This document shows positions 7,807-14,539 of a stretch of DNA of 23,983 nucleotides, in pieces. The notes under the pieces were generated by a model. That model worked only from the letters and a program-made list of their open reading frames with translations, had not been told where the DNA came from and searched no databases. The stretch spans positions 275,460 through 299,442 of the forward strand of contig DIAM01000021.1 of assembly GCA_002416505.1 (NCBI GenBank), read 5' to 3'. Origin of the DNA: Gammaproteobacteria bacterium UBA5078. Lineage in GTDB: Bacteria; Pseudomonadota; Gammaproteobacteria; Pseudomonadales; Pseudohongiellaceae. A program made the position numbers and the translations under genes. How positions within the stretch are numbered: the first letter of the stretch is position 1; each line of letters begins with the position of its first letter.

Positions 7807-7813
7807 AGATGGT

Positions 7814-7840
7814 TTTAGCTGGCGCTAAGCGCCAGCTAAA
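7814..7840. repeat. Perfect 12-base-pair hairpin just after the cytochrome fusion gene
   Basis: TTTAGCTGGCGC (7814-7825) and GCGCCAGCTAAA (7829-7840) pair perfectly around the loop TAA. It begins eight bases after the stop codon and lies just before a second, terminator-type hairpin. It has no T-tract of its own, so it may stabilise the 3' end of the message. Confidence 0.6.
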
Positions 7841-7842
7841 CG

Positions 7843-7877
7843 AAAAAGGCCCAAGACATTGTCTTGGGCCTTTTTTT
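7843..7877. terminator. Strong bidirectional intrinsic terminator between the two convergent cytochrome fusion genes
   Basis: AAAAAGGCCCAAGAC (7843-7857) and GTCTTGGGCCTTTTT (7861-7875) pair over 15 bases with a three-base loop. Seven T follow on the plus strand and five T on the minus strand, so the element should stop transcripts arriving from both sides. Confidence 0.9.
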
Positions 7878-7925
7878 ATGAGCTAGATTCTCACTGGGCT
7901 CGATCTTGGCTCCGATAGCACTTGT

Positions 7926-7980
7926 GGCCCGCGATAAGGTCGGCACCACATGGAACCCTTCGCGGGCAAGCCCACCCCTA
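7926..7980. repeat. REP/BIME-like imperfect palindrome
   Basis: GCCCGCGA (7927-7934) and TCGCGGGC (7960-7967) are inverted copies about 25 bases apart. The right arm contains a second, short palindrome, GGGCAAGCCC (7964-7973); read on the minus strand this gives GGGCTTGCCCGCGAAGGG, very like Pseudomonas REP cores. It starts directly after the stop codon of the minus-strand gene. REP sequences usually occur as many dispersed copies, which one window cannot show. Confidence 0.5.
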
Positions 7981-9672
7981 CTAGTCGGCTCGGTGGAAGG
8001 TGAAGTAACCGGTAAACATCTCATCGGTACTATCCAAGCCAGAACGCACCTCTGCATTGGGGTCTGGATTAAAGGGGTTTGACACAGAGTTATCGAAGGC
8101 GCCGCTCACATGCACCGTGCTACCCGCTGGAACCGAGATAGGCTCATCTAGCACATAGTGGGGTTGCCACCCATAGTTGTACGCAGGCACACTTAGAATG
8201 TCCTTCGTCGTGCCATCAGCATACTCCACACTAAACTTCATATTCTTACCGCGCGCATTCATCTTCGCCCGTACACCGGAGATGACGACAGCGTCCTCAA
8301 AGGTATATTGCGCGTGCGCTCGAACATCATGCTCATTAGGCGGGATTACTACGGAGGCAGAAACCGCCTGCACCATCCTCTCCTTTAGTTGCGGTACATC
8401 CTCAGGGTCAGCAAAATACAAAGCGATCTTGGTTTCATCGAAGAGCTCTGCCCCGATGCCCACATAGTGAAACTGCATCGACAACTTGGCACCCTTTGGG
8501 ATACGCACCGCGGTGCCCTCGGGGAAACGCTCGGCGCGCGCCTCTCCTGGCGAATAGCCACCGAGGAATCGACGCGTGGAAGTAGAATTGGAACGCTCTT
8601 CTCCCCAGAAATCCTCTCCGTCCAAGGTCACGAAACCCATAAGATGGTGCAACGCGCTGGTAGCTACCGCTTGATACTGCATGCCGACTACCCACTTCTC
8701 TTCTTCGAAGGGCAGCTCGACATCGGCGTAGATATAGTCCAAAACGCCCGTGGCGGGAATGCGCTGCCGTGGCGCGGTGACAATCAGGTCGGGTTCGCCA
8801 AGCAGCCATTCCTTATTCTCAACATAGGTTAGTGCTTCGAGAGGATCGTCACCCTCACCCCTAGGAGCGCCAGCACTCAACCAATGCACGAGTTTTTGAA
8901 TATCTTCCGTGGCGATATAGCGGGCAGAATCGGAATGCCCTATATCGGGGTCGATCTGCGCCGGAGGCATGCGCTTGTTCAATAACACCTCTTTGATCAT
9001 AGGCGACCAGCCCAACAGAGATAGATAGCTGTCCAATGCGAAGGGCCCAACGCCGAACTGGCGATGGCAAGTGACACAGTTGTCGATAATCATCGGGGCG
9101 ATGTCGGTTACATAATTCGGAACCGCCTCGCTATGGGCATCACGAGAAGGGAAGCTTATCGCACAAGGAGAGGGATTCTGCGTCTTCACTGTATTACGTA
9201 CAGGGCCTTCCAGAATCGCGGCCAAGGTTGCCCCTAGTTCGGCCGTAACCGCGCCAGAGTAATACACAGAGATGCGATCGGGGTTGAGAACAAGCACATC
9301 CCCCGCACGACTTATGCCGAGAGCTTCGGATACTAACTGCCCGCTGTCTTGAAGAATTGGCACATCGAGATTGAGGTCGCGCAACGCAGCACGGCCGGAG
9401 TCCTGCGAGTCGATGAGCAGAAACTCGAAACCCTGTTCGGCATATTGGGAGCGTAAATCGCGATAACGGGAAAGCATGCTATCCATGCTTGCACAGCTTG
9501 GTGCATAAGACATTAGCACAACGCCTTTGCGGTGCTGGTAGCGGCTTAGTTGGTGAAACCCCCCTTGCTCATCGAGCAAGGCGAAATCACCGGTCCTATC
9601 CAGCGCAGCACTCGCGGTGCCCGAGGCCAAGGCGATGCAAACACCAAGGCATGAAATATAAGCTCTTGTCAT
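7981..9672 (-). CDS. Exported redoxin / cytochrome c / PHM-like fusion with a degenerate CuM copper site
   Basis: A 563-residue exported protein; signal peptide of ~22 residues ends TASAA, and AGGAG lies six bases before the ATG. Domain order: redoxin/AhpC-TSA-like thioredoxin fold (about 25-165) with a single cysteine at the active-site loop (APSCASM); a cytochrome c-type site Cys199-Val-Thr-Cys-His203 followed by KRMPPAQID; then a copper type II monooxygenase-like region. CuH candidates are present: His342-His343 (ALHHLM) and His402 (QFHY). At the CuM position, where relatives read PHMHxRGK, this protein reads AKMNARGK: Lys470 and Asn472 replace the two histidines. Met552 (DEMFTG) remains, and DNSVSNPFNPDP is conserved. 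So the fold seems kept while the O2-reacting copper site is probably lost. It follows the 376-residue secreted protein by 50 bases, probably in one operon. The role could be electron transfer, copper binding or sensing. Confidence 0.85.
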   Translation of the reverse strand: MTRAYISCLGVCIALASGTASAALDRTGDFALLDEQGGFHQLSRYQHRKGVVLMSYAPSCASMDSMLSRYRDLRSQYAEQGFEFLLIDSQDSGRAALRDLNLDVPILQDSGQLVSEALGISRAGDVLVLNPDRISVYYSGAVTAELGATLAAILEGPVRNTVKTQNPSPCAISFPSRDAHSEAVPNYVTDIAPMIIDNCVTCHRQFGVGPFALDSYLSLLGWSPMIKEVLLNKRMPPAQIDPDIGHSDSARYIATEDIQKLVHWLSAGAPRGEGDDPLEALTYVENKEWLLGEPDLIVTAPRQRIPATGVLDYIYADVELPFEEEKWVVGMQYQAVATSALHHLMGFVTLDGEDFWGEERSNSTSTRRFLGGYSPGEARAERFPEGTAVRIPKGAKLSMQFHYVGIGAELFDETKIALYFADPEDVPQLKERMVQAVSASVVIPPNEHDVRAHAQYTFEDAVVISGVRAKMNARGKNMKFSVEYADGTTKDILSVPAYNYGWQPHYVLDEPISVPAGSTVHVSGAFDNSVSNPFNPDPNAEVRSGLDSTDEMFTGYFTFHRAD

Positions 9673-9722
9673 GGAAAACTCCTATCCATAATCGAAGCGG
9701 ATGACCAGTTTAGTGCGTTCAG

Positions 9723-10853
9723 TTAACGCATAGGGTAGTTGCTAATATGCTGCTCGCCGGTGACCGCTCGCGAGCGATTGCGTTCCGACTCTGCCATTCC
9801 GCCAAGCGCAGGACCTCCTTGATTGAAGATACCCCCTCGAAGCACAAACAATAGGTAATCGGTTTCGTCTTCTAAATCAGTCGTCTTATCGGTGTATTTT
9901 GCGACCATCTGTTCGATGGCCCGACCACGATCGGGGACGTCTGGGTGCACCAAGATATCGCCGATGACCACTTTCAATGCCGCGATATTATCGAGCACAT
10001 ACGCCGCGCCAGGATGAAAGCCGTAAAGATACGGGGCAATCACGGGCATAGTGGGGATGTCGGTCGGCAAGGCCATTAGTCCGCCATGTGCGGGTGCGAT
10101 TTTTTCCTCGTAGAGCGCGATGACATTTTCGATGCCTGATTCCAATTCACTCTGGTTCTTCGAGATCATCGCGACCTCGAGGGTCGCCAACTGCAGCCAC
10201 TGAGAGGCCCAGGTTAGGCCGCTTAGCTGGGGGAAGCCTACCCGGAAAGAATAGGCGTAATCGTGCTCAGAGAGCAGCTCAGAGGCTTTGGGCTGCGCAG
10301 GCACGGAATGGGCGTCATCGCTTAGATATTCGGCAAGTGTGGCTTCGACGGCGCTATGCTTGTCGACGAGATTATCATCGAGATAGATCTCGACTAGCTT
10401 CGTCGCAAATTCACGGCCTCGCTTGAGCACCTCCACGGCAAGCGGCGGGATACTCCCATTGGCTTCCAGAACTTCTTCGGATTCCTGCGCGGAATACTCG
10501 CGACGAATCATCGCCTGCAGACCCGGTGTTGCACGGCTTTCAAACACTCGGAAAGGCCCTAACATCGCCAAGTGATCTGAGGCGGTGTGGTAATGAGAGT
10601 AACTGGCCTGAGAGAGCTCTATTAGCGCCTCACGAAGGAGACCTTTGCCTATCATCGAGTCGGAGGAATTGTTGCTGGCGACAATCTCATCGAAAACCGC
10701 GGCCTGTAAAACCTGCGCGGTGTTGAGGTAGCGACTTAGCTCAGGGAATCTAGTGTCGACAAGATCATTGCCAGTTTGCGCCAACGATACGGACGGAGCG
10801 ATAAAGCCCACTACTGCAAGCCCAAGTACCAAACTGTGTAATGCTTTCTTCAT
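9723..10853 (-). CDS. Secreted, mostly helical protein of unknown function
   Basis: The 376-residue product has a Sec signal peptide (MKKALHSL, hydrophobic core, cleavage near SLAQ). The mature chain contains no cysteine and is dominated by amphipathic helical segments (e.g. LLREALIELSQASYSHYH, AAYVLDNIAALKVVIGDIL). Histidines occur in SHYHTASDH, PAHGG, FHPG and VHPDVPD, which might bind metal, but no known motif is complete. I do not recognise a family. It lies 50 bases before the redoxin/cytochrome/PHM-like gene on the same strand, so the two are probably co-transcribed and act together in the periplasm. The ribosome-binding site appears to be an unusual run of eight G, five bases before the ATG. 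Confidence 0.8.
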   Translation of the reverse strand: MKKALHSLVLGLAVVGFIAPSVSLAQTGNDLVDTRFPELSRYLNTAQVLQAAVFDEIVASNNSSDSMIGKGLLREALIELSQASYSHYHTASDHLAMLGPFRVFESRATPGLQAMIRREYSAQESEEVLEANGSIPPLAVEVLKRGREFATKLVEIYLDDNLVDKHSAVEATLAEYLSDDAHSVPAQPKASELLSEHDYAYSFRVGFPQLSGLTWASQWLQLATLEVAMISKNQSELESGIENVIALYEEKIAPAHGGLMALPTDIPTMPVIAPYLYGFHPGAAYVLDNIAALKVVIGDILVHPDVPDRGRAIEQMVAKYTDKTTDLEDETDYLLFVLRGGIFNQGGPALGGMAESERNRSRAVTGEQHISNYPMR

Positions 10854-10858
10854 TATTA

Positions 10859-10866
10859 CCCCCCCC
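10859..10866 (-). promoter_or_regulatory. G8 homopolymer acting as ribosome-binding site of the 376-residue protein
   Basis: On the minus strand eight consecutive G precede TAATA and then the ATG. No other Shine-Dalgarno-like sequence is near. Length changes by strand slippage could alter translation, but the tract is short. Confidence 0.4.
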
Positions 10867-10988
10867 GCGTGGCATTTAAAACAGCCTGTGGTTTACCCAC
10901 TTTTTTTAGTTAGCTTTAGGATAAAAGCACTTGCAGAGGAAGTCTATCACCTAGACCCGCAAAGATTTGGCAATATGTGACAGGAGCG

Positions 10989-12722
10989 CTAAGAATCTGC
11001 ATCTTGCGCGATTTTTAGGCCTATTTTCAGCACCTTACCGTGGTCGATGGCGGCCACGGTCCAAAGAAAGCCCTGCCATAACATCTGGTCCCCGACCACC
11101 GGCTTGCCTCCCATTTTTTGTTGGAAAAACTCACCGATCGAAATACTACCCTCGCCCTCGAGCAAGGAAAAACCATACACCGGTGCAAGGTCCATCAGGC
11201 GCGCATTTGCATCGAGAATGAAGTCTCCGAAGAACCAGGTATCTGCCGTCGAGCTAGGCGCCTGGCTGAATAGCTTGCCGAGGGCGGACAGATCGTGCTC
11301 ATGCCCCACGATACAGAGTATATCCCCCGCCAGCAGCTTCGTACTACCGCTCGGGTGTAGCAGCTCTCGGCCCCTAAACAGCGCTGCGATTCGGGTCCCT
11401 TCGGGCATGTGTAAGCGTCGCAGCTCGGTGTTAATACACCACTTTTCAGCCCCTAAACGATAGACGAATAACTCCCATTCGCTAGTAGGATGTATCTCCA
11501 ACCCGGAGCGTGCAATCGGCGAGGGCTGTGAGGGCACCTCCACCTTCGCAAGTCTCGTGGCAAGGGGGATCGAACTTCCCTGCACAAGGAGCGATACCAA
11601 TACCACGAAGAAGGCGAGATTGAAGAATAGCTGAGCATTCGGTAGTCCCGCCATTATGGGATATACCGCAAGAATAATAGGCACGGCGCCGCGCAATCCC
11701 ACCCAGGAGATGAACCAACGCTCTCGATTCTTGAACCGACTGAAGGGTATCAAACTGAGCCAAACCGCTATGGGGCGAGCGAAAAGAATCATCCACAGCG
11801 CCAACATCAGTCCAGGTAGTGCGATGTCACGCAACTCACTTGGGGTTAGCAAGAGGCCAAGCACTAAGAACATGCCTATCTGGCTGAGCCAGGCGAGTCC
11901 GTCGAAGATGCTTAGGATAGAGCTACGGCTACGCAGCGGCTGATTGCCTAGTAGCAAACCACACAGGTAGATCGCCAGGATGCCGCTGCCGCCAAGCATA
12001 TTGGTGACAGCGTAGATCAACAGACCGCCACTAATTGCCAATAGTGGATAGAGGCCGTTGGCCAGCGTACTGCGATTGATTAGTTGCATTAGCAGCCAAC
12101 CCCCAACTAGCCCCAACACTATGCCGACACCGAATTGCTGGAGTAACTGCACTATGAAGAACCAGCCAAACTCCTGCTGTCCCGAGGCGAGCACCTCAAT
12201 CAACGTGACGGTGAGAAATACCGCCATTGGGTCATTACTACCGGATTCGATCTCGAGAGTCGCGCCAACTCGCTCGTTGAGACTGCGCTGCCCCAATAGT
12301 GAAAAAACTGCGGCGGCATCGGTTGAGCCTACGATGGCGCCAATCAACAGGCCTTGTACGATACTCAGATCGAATAAGTAGGCGGCCACTAGACCGGTGA
12401 GACTCGTCGTTAGCAGTACCCCGATGGTAGCCAGTGAAAGTGCTGGCCCCAAGGCCACTCGGAAGGTGGCGGCCCGCGTCCGCATGCCACCGTCCAGTAA
12501 GATGATCGCAAGGGCTAGATTGCTGGCGAGATAGGCAAGGGAATAGTCGTCGAACTGAATGCCGCCAATGCCGTCTTCGCCGGCTAGGATGCCAACACCG
12601 AGGAAGATCACCAGAATTGGGATCCCTAGGCGCGAGGACAGTGCGCTGAACAGCACGCTAAAGCCAACCAACAGGGCGCCAATCAAGAAGAAACTATTAA
12701 TACTGCCGACGTCCATCATCAA
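10989..12722 (-). CDS. nhaP2: Cation/proton antiporter of the CPA1 family, NhaP2/CvrA type
   Basis: A 577-residue inner-membrane antiporter; E. coli CvrA (NhaP2) has 578 residues and nearly the same N-terminal wording (SSRLGIPILVIFLGVGILAG, LALAIILLDGGMRT). About twelve hydrophobic segments span residues 8-400. The CPA1 signature ESGSNDP, with the essential Asn-Asp pair, is at about 159-165. After the membrane part come a TrkA-C-like regulatory domain (about 405-480) and a C-terminal CorC/HlyC-associated-type domain (about 490-570). Known members exchange K+ (also Na+ or others) for H+ and protect from cation excess or low pH. Three ATG codons stand in a row at the start (12714-12722); GGAAAA precedes the first. 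The next gene downstream, in the same direction, is separated by 135 bases with its own leader, so this is probably a single-gene unit. Confidence 0.93.
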   Translation of the reverse strand: MMMDVGSINSFFLIGALLVGFSVLFSALSSRLGIPILVIFLGVGILAGEDGIGGIQFDDYSLAYLASNLALAIILLDGGMRTRAATFRVALGPALSLATIGVLLTTSLTGLVAAYLFDLSIVQGLLIGAIVGSTDAAAVFSLLGQRSLNERVGATLEIESGSNDPMAVFLTVTLIEVLASGQQEFGWFFIVQLLQQFGVGIVLGLVGGWLLMQLINRSTLANGLYPLLAISGGLLIYAVTNMLGGSGILAIYLCGLLLGNQPLRSRSSILSIFDGLAWLSQIGMFLVLGLLLTPSELRDIALPGLMLALWMILFARPIAVWLSLIPFSRFKNRERWFISWVGLRGAVPIILAVYPIMAGLPNAQLFFNLAFFVVLVSLLVQGSSIPLATRLAKVEVPSQPSPIARSGLEIHPTSEWELFVYRLGAEKWCINTELRRLHMPEGTRIAALFRGRELLHPSGSTKLLAGDILCIVGHEHDLSALGKLFSQAPSSTADTWFFGDFILDANARLMDLAPVYGFSLLEGEGSISIGEFFQQKMGGKPVVGDQMLWQGFLWTVAAIDHGKVLKIGLKIAQDADS

Positions 12723-12832
12723 TTTTCCGTTTTATAGGGCACGACAATACAATAGCAGAGCGCTAGGCAACTGGGCGGGAATTTTAACGTGAGATAGTGT
12801 TCTTTAGAGGGGTTTTTGGGGCTTATCCGTTT

Positions 12833-13045
12833 CTAGGAAACATCCTGAAATGACTTGATTGTCTGCATTTCGGCGGCGAACTCGTCGAGTTTAGCCTGTA
12901 TCTTGTTTTCGGCGTCAGCCTCAGACCAAACACTAAGGTCGAGCGCCTGAACTACCGTTTCCTCACCATGCAACTGATCAACATTTTTGCCATTCAAAGA
13001 GGCATTCGTCATTTTATCGTCGCTCATCGGCCAGTTACGCTCCAT
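12833..13045 (-). CDS. Possible small acidic protein, doubtful ORF
   Basis: A 70-residue frame lies between purA and nhaP2, in the same direction as both. The sequence is hydrophilic and acidic, with a probable C-terminal helix (ADAENKIQAKLDEFAAEMQTI). It overlaps no better ORF, and the composition is protein-like. Against it: the ATG at 13045 has AGGA only two bases away, and alternative starts (Met7, Met12) have no good site either. I recognise no family and see no signal peptide or membrane segment. Confidence 0.4.
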   Translation of the reverse strand: MERNWPMSDDKMTNASLNGKNVDQLHGEETVVQALDLSVWSEADAENKIQAKLDEFAAEMQTIKSFQDVS

Positions 13046-13120
13046 TATCCTGTCGCAAATCGGGCCAAACTAGCGATCCACCGTCGCACTGTCAATTGAA
13101 TCAGGGGGTAAATGTGAGGC

Positions 13121-13157
13121 AGTTAACAGGTATTCTTTCGTTGAATACCTGTTAACT
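13121..13157. terminator. Perfect 15-bp hairpin downstream of purA, lacking a T-tract
   Basis: AGTTAACAGGTATTC (13121-13135) and GAATACCTGTTAACT (13143-13157) are exact complements with a seven-base loop. It begins a few bases after the purA stop codon, where a terminator is expected, but the sequence following it on the minus strand is GCCTCACA, with no run of T. It may stabilise the 3' end or be a dispersed element. Confidence 0.5.
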
Positions 13158-13163
13158 AGGGGC

Positions 13164-14456
13164 TTAGGCGAAGGGGTGTCGCAGAATGATAGTCTCTTCT
13201 CGATCCGGGCCCGTGGAGATGATGTCCACAGGTGCTTCGATCGTTTTCTCGATGTAGCGAATATAGTCGCGCGCATTCTTGGGCAGTTCTTCTAGCTTCT
13301 TGACGCCGAAGGTCGACTCTTTCCAGCCCGGCAGCTCGACATAGATTGGCTCGAGCTTCTGATAACTGTCGAGATTCATCAGGCAAGAGGAGGACTCGGA
13401 ATCGATGCCTTTATAGCCCGTACACACCTTGATCGTCTCCAGACCATCCAATACATCTAGCTTGGTCAGGCAGATTCCAGAGACCGAATTGATGCGGATC
13501 GCGAGACGCACTGCGGCAGCATCGAACCAACCACAGCGACGATCTCGCCCGGTAGTTGCGCCTTTCTCTTTGCCCACTGAGGCAAGATGTTTGCCAGTCT
13601 CGTCAAACAACTCAGTCGGGAACGGCCCGGAACCTACGCGTGTCGTATAAGCCTTTGTTATGCCGAGCACATAGTCCAGATACAGCGGGCCGAAGCCACT
13701 GCCTGTAGCAGTACCACCAGCGGTGGTGTTAGAGGAGGTGACGAAAGGATAGGTACCGTGGTCGATATCGAGCAGCGAGCCCTGGGCTCCCTCAAAGAGG
13801 ATATTGTCGTTGGCCTTGCGATGTCCGTGCAGAATCTCGATAGTATCGCTCACCATCGGTTTGATCTGCTCGCCCAACACCAGACTCTTCTCCAGCGTGG
13901 ACTCATAGTCCAGAGCGGGCGCGCCATAGTATTTAGTCAGCATGAAATTGTGGTACTCCATCGCCTCCTTGAGTCTCGCCGCGAAATGAGACTCGCTGAA
14001 GAGCTCGCCAACGCGAATGCCTCGGCGTGCGACCTTGTCTTCATAGGCAGGGCCGATACCACGGCCGGTGGTGCCGATCTTATCGTTGCCAAGACGCAGT
14101 TCGCGCGCCTGATCCAGCGCCGCATGAGAGGGCAGAATCAGGGGGCAGGAGGCGCTGATCTTCAGCTTAGGTCGCACGGAAATGCCGCGCTCTTCGAGTC
14201 GCGTAATCTCACTCATGAGGGCTTCCATACTGAGGACTACGCCATTGCCGATGACACAGGTCACTCCATCGCGCAGCACACCCGAGGGTAATAAATGCAG
14301 GACAGTTTTTTCGCCCTTAATTACCAGTGTGTGTCCCGCATTGTGACCACCTTGAAAGCGCGCAACGACCGCCGCCTGCTCTGTGAGCAGATCGACTATC
14401 TTACCCTTGCCCTCGTCACCCCATTGCGTTCCTAGTACAACAACACTTCTACCCAT
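13164..14456 (-). CDS. purA: Adenylosuccinate synthetase
   Basis: A 430-residue cytoplasmic enzyme that joins IMP and aspartate with GTP hydrolysis to make adenylosuccinate, the first committed step to AMP. The N-terminal P-loop-like GDEGKGK (13-19) includes the catalytic Asp14, and His42 lies in GGHNAGH; these correspond to Asp13 and His41 of E. coli PurA. GTGRGIGPAYEDK and TTGRDRRCGWFDAAA are also family signatures. Length equals the usual ~430. GAGATGA lies upstream of the ATG. hisZ lies 83 bases upstream on the same strand, an arrangement common in gammaproteobacteria (hflC-hisZ-purA). A short GCCTCGG/CCGAGGC palindrome sits in the gap. Confidence 0.97.
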   Translation of the reverse strand: MGRSVVVLGTQWGDEGKGKIVDLLTEQAAVVARFQGGHNAGHTLVIKGEKTVLHLLPSGVLRDGVTCVIGNGVVLSMEALMSEITRLEERGISVRPKLKISASCPLILPSHAALDQARELRLGNDKIGTTGRGIGPAYEDKVARRGIRVGELFSESHFAARLKEAMEYHNFMLTKYYGAPALDYESTLEKSLVLGEQIKPMVSDTIEILHGHRKANDNILFEGAQGSLLDIDHGTYPFVTSSNTTAGGTATGSGFGPLYLDYVLGITKAYTTRVGSGPFPTELFDETGKHLASVGKEKGATTGRDRRCGWFDAAAVRLAIRINSVSGICLTKLDVLDGLETIKVCTGYKGIDSESSSCLMNLDSYQKLEPIYVELPGWKESTFGVKKLEELPKNARDYIRYIEKTIEAPVDIISTGPDREETIILRHPFA

Positions 14457-14539
14457 TTGTAATCATCTCTGTATAAGTATTCGATTTCATTCTTCGCGCC
14501 TGCGACTTCGATTGCCTCGGACCGAGGCCTGCAAGCACA

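Noticed and set aside
8389..8832. 147-codon plus-strand frame
   Set aside because: Antisense of the redoxin/cytochrome fusion gene, which has signal peptide, CxxCH and conserved motifs.
10890..10912. GTGG/CCAC hairpin followed by seven T on the plus strand
   Set aside because: The stem has only four base pairs and no plus-strand gene ends nearby, so it is not called a terminator.
13587..14291. 234-codon open frame on the plus strand
   Set aside because: It lies wholly inside purA on the opposite strand, shows no family signature, and purA is certain.
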